A stretch of DNA of 64,000 bases from positions 7,075,156-7,139,155 of the forward strand of contig NC_135998.1 of NCBI RefSeq assembly GCF_048128805.1, in the 5' to 3' direction. Shown in pieces: positions 45,566-56,500 of the stretch. The translations under genes and the position numbers were made by a program. Source of the stretch: Centroberyx gerrardi. Lineage: Eukaryota > Chordata > Actinopteri > Beryciformes > Berycidae. Numbering within the stretch: position 1 is the first letter of the stretch; the number at the start of each line of letters is the position of its first letter. The notes beneath the pieces are model-generated. The model saw nothing but the letters and a program-made list of their open reading frames with translations. It had not been told where the DNA came from and did no database searches.

Positions 45566-46022
45566 AAGTAAATCCCAATCTCACCGCATAGAATAGAAAG
45601 CATAGAAACAAAAATAGAGTCTGCACCCTGCAAGTTGTGTGATTTTATTAACACCTGAACATGTAACGCTTCAAACTCCGTGCTCCGGTCTGATGAAGCT
45701 ACTTGCAGATTCTCTCAAACCACAAGGCTTTACTCAATGAAAAATTACAGTTTTTTCATTTTAGATTTGAAGAGTCTCATCAAGTTCATTATTAATTATG
45801 TTTAATTATTAATTAGGTTTAATATACAGAGTATTCTGTCTGTAGAAGTGTTAATGCATTTTTTTTTTTGGAGTAGGTGTCAGATTTTCATGGTGGGGAA
45901 CAGGAATAAATAGAAACATGGTGGATTTCTCAATTACATTAATGTATACAAATGGGAGAAAAGCACCAAAACTGTAAATCTTCAATGAAAATGAAGGGGA
46001 ATTGAAACACACACACAGACAC

Positions 46023-46063
<41 letters not shown>

Positions 46064-46159
46064 AACCCCTGGAAATCCTCCAAACCTCCTAAACACACTC
46101 TTACATGATGTATCACTGAGAAATCAGAAACCCAATCGCCACAAATCCTGACCTGTGAA

Positions 46160-46190
<31 letters not shown>

Positions 46191-46534
46191 GTGATACACA
46201 CACAGTACAGCAGCTGATCGATTACAGGATTTCAACCCCCCCCTGAACCCCCAGCTAACATCGGACTAATCGTAGATCAAACTGGCTTTACCATGTAAAT
46301 CTCCCTGATAAACATATGCTTCTAATTCCAGCAGATCCTCTCTCTCCCTCCCTCTCTCTCTCTCTCTCTCCTCTCCCTCTCTCTCCCAGCTGTGTGTTTA
46401 GCATCAAAACTATACAGCGTTAAACAGTGATAATTCATAATTCAGAACATATGGGGATTATTAATGAAGCGGATGAGCAGACAGAGGGGGATTCTGGTCC
46501 GGACAGACAGGAGCTGAGGGGAAACATGTCAATA

Positions 46535-46930
46535 TCAGAAAGGTGTGACCAAGTCAACTTTGTTCGAGTCCCAAGTCAGTCTCAAGTCTTCAGGCACAAG
46601 TCTCAAGTCAAGTCTCAAGTCTAAATGTAGAACAGCAAGTCAAGTCAGAATAAATCAAGAGTCCAGTATCAATTTAATATCTTAAAGAAAACTAAATATC
46701 TCCAGTCGTCCGCTGGAACAAATCTCATCACTTTCAATCTAAGTCATTTACACAAACACAAGATCTCAAGTCAAGACTTTAGAAACCTTTTCAAGTCATC
46801 AAAGTACAAGTCAACGTCAGTAGAACCCAAGTCAAGTCTCAGGTCTTTTCTTCATGCATCAAGTCAAGTCTCAAGCAATTAAAACTGTGACTCGAGTCCA
46901 AGTCATGTGACTCGAGTCCCCACATCTGCC
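46535..46930 (+). mobile_element. CAAGTC-rich dispersed element, copy 2
   Basis: Same family and orientation as 8225-8672. Left end CAGAAAGGTGTGACCAAG and right end GACTCGAGTCCCCACATCTG are imperfect inverted ends. It lacks the 134-bp middle part of copy 1. It sits within a duplicated block whose sister copy is intact. Confidence 0.75.
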
Positions 46931-47615
46931 AAAGACACAACAAAAGTGAACAAGCACATTCTTGTATTTACTAGGCACTTTTTCTTTTTCCTCTGCTGCC
47001 ACGCTTGGAGAAAGAGACGATTAAGACCATAAACAGAATTTAATCAAATTTATTTTTTTTATTTCATGATAACATCACAGATATCATTGAGACAGTATTC
47101 GGGAGTATTCTAACATGTAAATGAGACAAAGTGACTTAGTTTTTGAGTTGTGTTTGACAATATAATTTACACTGTAAACATTTAACCCAGAAGACAAACT
47201 GTACCTCCGACCCTCAAAGTTTAAATTCTTACAAAAAACAATAAATCACAGAACAATTTTACACTTGAATATGTAGTGATGATTACTAAGAAAAATACTT
47301 CTTCCACCTACTGTAAATTTCGCTCTAGTTTGTCCCCGTGAAATACAGAGTAAGCTGCGACTTTCCCTCACTGGACTCTGTGTACAAAAGAGTAAAACCA
47401 CAGAGCGAGAAAAGAAAACAAGAAGTCATGGATGCTTCTCTTTTCCAACTCCTTCAGGTCCATCAGAGGAGAGACAGACCTGTTTAGCGAAAGCTTCTCC
47501 CACAAAGTTTCGACAAATCCTGAATCTCCCCTCCTCCCCCCAGTACTGTCACGTTACATTATTATGAAGGGAGGAAGAGCCCGCACAATAAACTGCATTT
47601 TCCAATCTCCCAGTA

Positions 47616-47673
47616 TCAATACAACGGAAGTTGCGTGATCTGAAAATAAATCACATGACTTCCGTTCTATTGA
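47616..47673. repeat. 24-bp inverted repeat with ACGGAAGT arms
   Basis: TCAATACAACGGAAGTTGCG at 47616 is matched by its near reverse complement ending TTCCGTTCTATTGA at 47673 (about 20 of 24 positions), with a roughly 10-base loop. Confidence 0.75.
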
Positions 47674-47685
47674 AATAATACACTG

Positions 47686-47890
47686 AACAAAAATATAAAG
47701 ATTTTACTTGGTTACAGTTCATATAAGAAAATCATCAGAGAGAAATTCTGGGCAAAGGAGACATGCTCACTAACAGGGATGTAAACAAAGTTGTGATTTA
47801 AGAGAAATAAGCTTTACATGGAAAATTAATGGGATATTTTAACTCATGAAACATGGGACCAAAACTTTACATGTTGCTGTTCAGTATATA
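47686..47890. mobile_element. Deleted Tc1-like element (MITE)
   Basis: Left end TACACTGAACAAAAATATAA and right end TGTTGCTGTTCAGTATATA correspond to the ends of a widespread fish Tc1-like transposon. About 200 bp remain between them, with no transposase. Confidence 0.75.
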
Positions 47891-48675
47891 TACATGAGAG
47901 GAAGTGTGTTTACTCTGAAATGACCAGATGAAGACTCTCGGCCCGGCAGCTACTTAAATGTGCGTGTGATGACGCCTTGTAACATCACACAGAAAAACAT
48001 AACACATACAACACCCAAGGATGAAAGTTAATATTTTTAGCAGTATCAGTGACTTGATTTCTCCAAACTTTATCCATTAGCACCAATTCAAATCCTGGCT
48101 ACTGAGAGAAATTTTGTACACTTGCCCAGTCTGAAAATCTCAAGTTGTGAGCTGCTGACATTTCCCTCCCTGAGCGATATCAACACAGTATTTTTTTTCC
48201 CAAATCAGTCTAGCAGGTGCAACAGTAACAAGTGTCTCCATCTTAATGTTATAATAAAACATATGACACATATCATAATGTAAAACAGATTCCCTTCGGT
48301 GTGTCTGTAACGACACGTGGAAGTGAAGCGAAGACAAACACAAAACTAATTCTGGGACGAGCAGAGATTCATCGAGCGTGAAATATTAAAACTGAAAGTG
48401 TGATTATGACAAGAAGAACAAGCAGGGTGGGAAATAAGCAGCAGCCGGTGAATTCTCCTTTTCCACCAGCTGTTTCTGCATGTGATCGTCCGCTGTTCAG
48501 AGGGTGATTTCTTTTTTTCTTTTCCATTTCCTCTGCTGTTGTGGTCAGAGGAAGAAAAAGTTTCCCACCCTGCTGGAAAGGAAAAAAGTCCCGGTGCTCG
48601 ATGCAGACAGTTCAGTCCTTATGGATAGTGTGTTATTTTCTGTTCCATCTGTTTATGTGACTGTGTGTGTATGTA

Positions 48676-48711
<36 letters not shown>

Positions 48712-48777
48712 TTGTTCCTTGGCACATGTGTCTGTCCTCTGGCTCCATGTTGGCGCTCGGTGTAACCGGGCCAACTG

Positions 48778-50339
48778 TCAACCAAACAGCAACAACAGGA
48801 CGATGCAGGCTGAGTTCACTATTATTAAAGGCACTGGGAAAATAAGGAAAAAAGATGATAGAAAATTAATGTCGATATTTGGCCGATTGTGAATTTGTTA
48901 TTTTTGTGACTTTTTTTTCTACAAGTGTGTGTCACTTAATACAACTGTCAAATTAGCAACAGAATTAAAACTAACAACTGGGTTAGGGTTAGTTTTGCAG
49001 TATACTTTACTGCAAGCATGAATTAATAAAGTCAAAGCAAAGACAAAGTATCTACTGTATCTATCTATATATCCATCAATCTATCTATCTATCTATTAGG
49101 GCTGGGCGATATGAAATCAATATTATGATAATCATAAAGATTTTTTCATATCAATATATCACAATGTGGCTCACTTATGCAGCATCACATGTTAAATAAT
49201 CAAATGAATGTTCATCCCATTGAACTGCATGGTAATGTTAGGTGTGATGCCAAACAAAACTGACATTTTCAAATAGTATTTCTAGTTTTTAAATAAAATT
49301 TGCTTGTTATCAATTTAGACAGAAAAATCATCATATTATCACGATATGATTCCACTGAAAGATGATATTGAATTATTGCCCAGCCCCATCCATCCATCCA
49401 TCCATCCATCCAGAAACTCCTGCCTCTCTCACCTCTCATGACGGTCCGAACAGAGCGGATCAGATTGAGGATCTGGGCTTTGATTCCTGGATCGTCTCCA
49501 AACCCTCCGACTCCCTGATCCACACCCCATCCGACTGCAGGGAGAGGTGGAGAGAGGAGAAAGGAGGTAGATAATGATAAACTTTACATTCATACATTTT
49601 ACAAGTTACAGAGTGCTTCACAGACAAGAAAAGTACAAACTGAAACAATGACAAAGCTCAAAACAAAACAAAAACAACAAAAACAGAATAGTAAAAATTG
49701 TCCAGGCATTCAGATAAAACAACAGGAATAAATAAAAACAGAAAAGGCACCAAAGATAAAGTGAAATAAAAGCCAAAGATTACAGAAAGGCTTTCATGAT
49801 TAAAAAAAAACAAAAAACAATTGGGGGGAGAAAATGAAGAGAGGGAGAAAAAAAGAGAGGAGTCAGGGGAGAGAAAGTAGAAAATAAGAAAATGAGATAG
49901 GAGATAAGATAGATATGAATAGACAGATAGATAGATAAGATAGAGTAACGTTATGTATGTTTGTAAGAGAAAAGGGACACAAACAGTGAACATACCAAAC
50001 TAAATCTACCTATTTAGCTTGGTAATAACCTTCTGATGAACTAGTCTATAAATAGAAATTATTACACATTACACATGAAGAAACTCATTTTTTCTGCCTT
50101 AATCTCAGTGTAACAGCCCATCCACTGCAGCCAAACATCACAGCAGAGAGTCTAGTCTTCATACTAAAGCTGCTGCTAGCTTGATGTAAACTGTTATTTC
50201 GAAAAACCTCACGATGTTTACTTTGTAAATATAACGGAAAACACTTACTCTTGCTGAGAAACCGCTCCTCGTGCAAGACAGCGATGGCATTTGTGCATAA
50301 AATAGCGGTTTGGATGAGAGAGTACAGGGTAAACGCCAT
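48778..50339 (-). CDS. ier3ip1: Immediate early response 3-interacting protein 1
   Basis: Small ER membrane protein (yeast Yos1 family) acting in ER-Golgi transport; human loss causes microcephaly with neonatal diabetes. Three exons on the minus strand: 50339-50249, 49534-49433 and 48833-48778. Phases 1 and 1 give 82 residues, the human length. An N-terminal hydrophobic helix (MAFTLYSLIQTAILCTNAIAV) is followed by LHEERFLSKIGWG, a conserved loop with GVGGFGDDPGIKAQI and NLIRSVRTVMR, and a C-terminal membrane helix VPLIIVNSACIVLLLLFG. Exon 3 has only 17 codons plus TGA and was found by phase and homology. The start ATG is chosen by the conserved MAFTLYSL; an upstream in-frame ATG would add a Glu-rich stretch and is unlikely. 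Intron 2 holds a MITE whose edge is about 45 bases from exon 2. Confidence 0.96.
49060..49096. repeat. (TATC)n microsatellite
   Basis: Short imperfect ATCT tetranucleotide tract directly adjoining the MITE at 49097. Confidence 0.85.
49097..49387. mobile_element. MITE with GGGCTGGGCGATAT ends
   Basis: Left end TAGGGCTGGGCGATATGA and right end GAATTATTGCCCAGCCCC are inverted repeats of a very common teleost non-autonomous hAT-like element. AT-rich inside, no frame. In ier3ip1 intron 2. Confidence 0.8.
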
Positions 50340-53300
50340 GCTGGCAACTTCTTCTTCTTCTTCCACCACTCCCACTCACTGATGCAGGATGCCGTAAACT
50401 GGCGGCGGATGTCGTGCGCCTGCCTGGCACCAAAAAGTAAAGTCTAATGTCGTAAAGACAGCTATCATTTTGTCATCTGGGAAACTGAGCAAAATGCCAT
50501 CATTGACGCTATGAAGAAATTTTGACAGCCGAAATAAAGTTAGTTTAAAATAAAGCTAAATGTGTTCAGTGGGCTGTTTTAGCACTTAAGTTTTCCATTT
50601 AATCACCAATAGAGGCGCTAAAATGTCGTTTCTTTCAGTTACAACACATCAACAAAAGATGTGTTGACGTGTAAAAGCTCTAGGTTTTCTGTAACATTAA
50701 AATATAGAAAAGCGACATAAATAATCATTATTAAGTATTCAAAGTGAGAATATATTAAAAGTGTGTGAAATTAAACCCTTAATTTATTATTTAAAAGGGA
50801 AATATTGCCCTATGTTCCAATAGGATTTCAATGAAGAGTGAATAATCATTAACACATTTTATGATTATTGTATAGACTTTTTATTTATCCACATAAATAG
50901 TAGAGAAACTACAAGAACATATTTAAATACATTTGCATTAACTGTTTATAATGATAACATTATTCTTTTTTTCAGTAAATGACAAATTTATCCATTCATT
51001 TCATTCAAGGAGGGGAGGGTGAGTTCTCACTTTTCATCTCTCTTTGACAAACGTGACTGCATCTTCACTTGCATCATCATCATCATCATCATCATCATGT
51101 CCCTTTCTTTTCTTTTCTTTTTTACATGATAATAAATAATATATTCACAGCCAGGGTCTCGGCCCTGATACTCAAATGAACAGACAAACAAACACATATA
51201 GATCGACTGTGAGTTCAGTATTCTCACATATGACATTTTATAGTCAGGAGTCTTAATGTACAAGTAAATATACAACACTGAAAAAGTTCAGTCTTTGTTC
51301 CTCTCGGCCGGACAGTCTTTTGGATGGGAGGCAAAAACGTGGAATCGCCCTTTTAATTCATTTTAATTGTCAGTTCTGACAATACACCTTTTGCCAAAAG
51401 CTCAAACACATTTTAAAAGTAAAGATTCAGTAATATACTTTCAGATTCGGCGGTAGTAGCCCAAAGGTTGTTGGTTCGAATCCTTGGACCAGCTGTGTTT
51501 ATGTGTAACTGTATGGATATGGAGGCAGTGCTATAAAAGAGCGTTTATGCTCAGCTTTCCCTGCATAAAGGTTAAAAAACATACTTTTGTATCACTTGCA
51601 AGGATGATGCAGCAACATCTGCATTTTACCTTTTACTGTAAGTTTTTGTACGTTCAGAAATCACACCGAAACACCACAGATACAGGCTCAGTTCCACTGA
51701 AGAGCATTTTGGGGTTTATTTAGTTTAATGTATATCGTGTGAACCCTCTTTTTTTTTTTTCGTAATTCCACCCTGTATCAACACAGTTTGTATTGCACCA
51801 TTAGGTTTATAACCCGAACCCCAAGATGCCCTATGCTCCTTTTTCCAAAGAAGACATTCCTTGTTCTTCATCTGGCATTTTCATCTAAAATAATGAGCTT
51901 GGGAACATCAAGCCACCACCAACATATCTTCAGTGATGATTGATCAGGTTTGTGTTTATTTGGTAGTTTGTTTTGGTCAATAAACACAATTTGGACATGA
52001 TGAGGAGGATCTGACAATAAATAAAGGTTTGTGTGTTTCTCGTCTGGTGATGCCACAGCAACAACAACAACAACAGCAACGATCTCCGTGTGAAAGTCCT
52101 TCCTCGTCCAGAGTCTTGTGTATGTACAGTTGGGGCGAACAGCAGTCTGAGATCCAGAGCCACGGATTGTACACACAGTCTTACATCTGTGACTCTCTTC
52201 TTCTCGCATTCTTTTAGAAAGTTCAGAGTTCACTAAAGCCGGTCTACGACTGAGTTCTCCATCCTCTTCAAGGGCTTTAGAAAAGGTAAAAGTTGGGCAG
52301 AGGGCAAGAAGAGCCGTGCTCACTTTGGTCCTGTGTGGGTAAAGCTTAGAGTCTGACTGCAGTAAGGGCAGCAAGAAGAAGAGGAAGAGTTTAGTTTCAC
52401 TTGAAGTCACAGCTCCCTCCTGCTGCCACTTTCTGTCCCGGTTAGTAACCGTTGCAGTTAACTGGGGAATCAGCCGGAACCAGTGAGAGGAAAGCTTTGG
52501 AATAAGTCTTTACAGGGACAAAAGTTTTGTCAGTCTGAGCTGGGCCAAACTCGTCCTTCCTAGACCGAATTAAAGCGGAGGATTCGTAACAGAGATGGTA
52601 TGGAAGTAGCAGCCAAAACACCTTAGTCCCCAGAAAGCTTAAATTTGATCCTTGGGTCTTTAATTTAGGAATTTATATATTTACAGTTCACATTCCTTTG
52701 TGTGTCTGTCTCTCTCTCCTTCTTTTCTCTTTGTCAGTTTTCATGTGATTTTTTTTGTTGTTTTTTTTTTTTTCCTGGGATATTCACAGAAACCCCGGTG
52801 GTTTTCCCCCTCCTAGATCTGGTTTCTTGACTGAGCCTGTGAAGACAAGACAAAACACCCAACATTAGTGTCATATTCTAGTTCAGTGTTTTGAAAAGAC
52901 TAGGTTGGGTCATATGGAGTCACATGAAGACTAAAATGGGTTTAGAGAGTTTGGTAGTCAAAGGTTTGTCATATTGATATGCTATGTCATCAAAGCCAGT
53001 GTGAGGTTGGGTGAAAAAATATTGTAAGCTTGTACCAGACCTGGGTCAAATAGTAGTTACAGATAATTATTAGGTATTTTTTTTCAACTAGCTTGGACTG
53101 TCAGATCGGGAACGTTTACCGCACCAGGACAATTCAATGTCAAGTTGTCTGTCACAGAAAAGAGGAATAAATTGAATTGTTGTCCAAACTAGCACCTACA
53201 TAAGTTAAAGCAAACCATAAATAGTATTTGCACGTACTATTTGACCCTGGTCTGGCTTTAGATTATCAGGCTAAATTTGGTAGAGTCATGACAAAAAAAA

Positions 53301-53542
53301 TTTGAGTAATGTGGCAAGGAAACAGCTCAGAGGAGAAACAGCTGAAAATTGTTGTTCTAATGCAGCCAGAAATTTGCTTGATTTACTCTAACTGCATAAT
53401 GTTATGAATTCGTAACAGTTTAATGTTTGAAAACGACACCACGTTAGTGTGTCTCCACGGTCAGTGTGACTATTATGTATGTCAATTATTTCTGTTAGGA
53501 AGCTGCGTTATTTGAATGCACTGAAAGCCATTCACCATTTAG
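50340..53542. other. skor2 3' UTR and ier3ip1 promoter interval
   Basis: No coding gene is recognised. The last few hundred bases before 50340 (in ier3ip1 sense, 50340-50700) should contain its promoter. The right part, roughly 51.3-53.5 kb, probably includes the skor2 3' UTR. It has a B-box-like GGTTCGAATCC near 51472 and a (CAT)n run at 51073-51098. The minus-strand open frame at 51868-52410 has no family signature. Confidence 0.55.
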
Positions 53543-56500
53543 CTACTTGTTGAGATGGGAGCCGATCTTCTCTTTTCTGATAATGTTTGCGTAGGGAATC
53601 TGAAAGAAAACAAAAGGTAGAGACATAAGTTACATTCATCCAGAACAGATATGTTTTTGTATTGTCTTGATATGGGACATCATTTTTCCAAGAAACCAGC
53701 ATGGATCTTCATAAAGACCATGCAGATACACGTATGTGACCAAACATGGAAAAACAGGCACTCTGTGGGAGATAGTTTTGTCATACATTTTTTTTTTCAT
53801 ACATTATTGATCTTTGCATTCAGAGCTTTAAAGTAGTATATTCAATACTTTATTTTATTTGAATTATTGATTATTGAATCAAAAATACATTGGGATAAAC
53901 TTTTTCTGGTGTAAAATTGTTTCCCTACAAAGTTAAATGAGCCGTGGTTTATCCATATGTTTGGTTGCATGTATTTAAAGATATAAAATTTTAGGTTGCA
54001 CTCTTTGATTGGATTTAATCATAATTATACTTTAAAATAAGGAAATAAGGACAGTAACAGGACTCTGTTAGAGGGTGAAATGGTGAAATGTTTGGGTGTG
54101 ATATTTAATTCAATAAAGAAAAATTCTAAAATAAGATACAGCACCGTAAAGGGACACATTTTTTTATTCATTTGAATGTCTGTGAAATTAATGTGTCATT
54201 ACTCTTTGTTATATGGCAGACAGATCCATCTGCTTGTTCTAGCCACATCCGTCACTTCTGAAAGTTATTCGATTTGTCTGTGTGTGTGCGTGTGTGTGTG
54301 TGTGCTCGCGTACGTGTGTGTGTGTGCATACATGCTTGTAAATGTACTCGGATGCCTGTGCGCCCGTCCGCCTGTGTGGTTACATGAATGCAACATGCAC
54401 TTGTGTGTGTATTCGGTAACTTGCATGTGCGGGTTTGCGAGCGTGTGCGTACAAGCGTGTACAGCGTTGCGTGTGTCGGAAAGCAAAGACAAACGCCGTC
54501 TGTCAGCTTGTCTGCCGGCTGCTCCGGTGATTGATGTGGACCGAACTACTCAGATGGCTGCAGAGGAACTTCTCACCCATGAAAGACAAACTAGATGATT
54601 GGCTGTTTGCTACCTGCTGTATAAGTACTGCAAAAGTGTCCGGTCCACTCCTATTGATAGCTTTGACAGGAAAAGTATATTTAAAATCTAATGAGGAGCT
54701 ACAGTATGATGTGAATGTGTTGTTTATTTTATATCTGTCATCATACTAACGCACAGTTTCCTATTTCATTTTTAGGATATTGCAGGGAATTGATGTGTTA
54801 TTTGTGAATTGTGAATTCTTCTTCGATTATTATGATTTCTTGGTGTTGTTGTGATTTTTTTGTAATTATGTGTCAATTATTGTTGAATTGCTTGTTTCCC
54901 ACTGCACTTTGTAACTATTTTGTGCTTTGTAAGTAAATGTATTGTCATTCATATTCATTACTAAGACTGTTTTTCAAAGTGAACATTGAGGCTGTTTAGA
55001 TTGTGGTATCTATAAATGTAGCCTATGTGTACCTTGTCATTTAAAGGCATAACAATGATATTTATTTTTATCAGTGTTCAGTATGAGTGTATCATTAGTA
55101 GTCTTACCATCTGTAACTGTTGGACCATCTCCTCTCTGTAGGCGAGCTCTCTTTTCATCTGGTCTTGGAAATTATCTGAAATTCATGCAAAAGAAAGAAA
55201 AATCTGTTTAGTCCTAGAAATATTACTTTTTTGACTGATAAAAGAGTTATTTACAAAGGAGAGGTGATAGAGGAGCAAGAGACTTTTTTTTTTTTATCCC
55301 TGGGAAAACGGGGAATGAGAGAGGGAGGAAGAGAGATGTAGGAGGGACGGAGAGAGAACCAGAGACAGAGGATAGAGAGAGAGACAGAGAGAGAGACAGA
55401 CAGAGGACAGAGAGAGAGAGAGACAGATGGAGGCATAGAGAGAGACAGAGAGAGGTAGACAGGCAGGCAGACAGATACAGGAGACGAGGGGAAATCAGGC
55501 TGTCTGCATGTTTCACGAAGCCAAATTTAAGACTTTTTAAGACCTTTTAATGCTCCCTGGAATTGAATTGAAGACTTTTTGATTGAATATAGCTAATGAA
55601 AGCTTTGAAACTGTTAATGGGCAGTAAGAAAAAGGGAAATTAAGGAAATTGTTCAGGGACATGAAGTGTGTTTAGTAAAGCAGATACAATACATATTGTA
55701 CTACTGACCCTGCTCTCTAAGAGTTGACATACAGCGCAAAGAAACCGGTCATTGTATTGTGAAAAAATCACCTCTAATAACTGCATTTAAGACATTTTAA
55801 CTACACTTAACTCTAGACAATTTATTTGAAGACTTTTGCAGACTTTTTCAGATACTCTGGATAACTTACAAATGACAGAGAAGGAGAAGCTGCCCTTCAG
55901 AGAGAGAGAGAGCGAGCAAGGGTAAGAAAGAGTAAGAAAAGTGAAAGAGTGAGGTGAGAGGAATGTGACTTACGGAAGACAGGAAAGGGGGAGGTGCCCT
56001 TCAGAGCGTGAAACTCCTGTTCCAGTCTCCTCCTGAAGTCTATCTGCTCCAGCAGAACCTTCTGGAGCTCCTCTGGAGGAGCGGAGGGAGGGAGAGGAGA
56101 GGGAGGAGAGGGTGAGGCGAGAAGATTGTCTGTTAGAAAAACACATTAGTACATCTAATCTCTATACATCTATCATTCCTAAAGGTGAGGAGGTGTGTAT
56201 GCTGTGACTCCTCTACTCAATATTAATCAATAGTGAATGGGTATAACAGGTGGATATATTCAACATGGCTAATAATTTTACGCTGATTAGCCCTTTAAAA
56301 GATGTCTTAATCTGTATAGACGTCTAGGATAAGATTGGGCTACATAGGTTTAACAGTGAAACTTAAGTAGATGTTTTCTGGGGTATATGATAAAAATAAA
56401 GAATTATCTTGTACATATGGACTTCTCTGGTGCATTTTTTTTAATATTTACAGCTGTAATAATATGTAATAATGTATTTAGTGCTTGGTCTAGAAAAGCC

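Larger units (their letters stand above)
41034..48777. other. Intergenic interval ier3ip1-hdhd2
   Basis: No additional coding exon recognised. The right end (toward 48777) holds the ier3ip1 3' UTR and the left end the hdhd2 promoter. Content: an AT-rich TE relic with CGACTAATTGAATAATCGAC (41280-41375), a tandem array (42370-43060), F1 copy D, a hAT MITE inside a SINE-like repeat (45000-45470), CAAGTC copy 2, a Tc1-derived MITE (47686-47890) and several (CA)n/(GT)n tracts (42116-42136, 42232-42306, 46013-46060, 46163-46190). Confidence 0.75.

Noticed and set aside
50337-50375. Upstream ATG extending ier3ip1 by MGVVEEEEEVAS
   Set aside because: The added stretch precedes the strictly conserved MAFTLYSL start and would hide the N-terminal membrane helix.
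51465-51495. Possible tRNA gene from GGTTCGAATCC
   Set aside because: Only the B-box side is recognisable; probably another SINE fragment.
51868-52410. 180-residue minus-strand open frame
   Set aside because: No recognised motif, low-complexity Val/Ala run from a (CAA)n repeat, and it lies where the skor2 3' UTR is expected.
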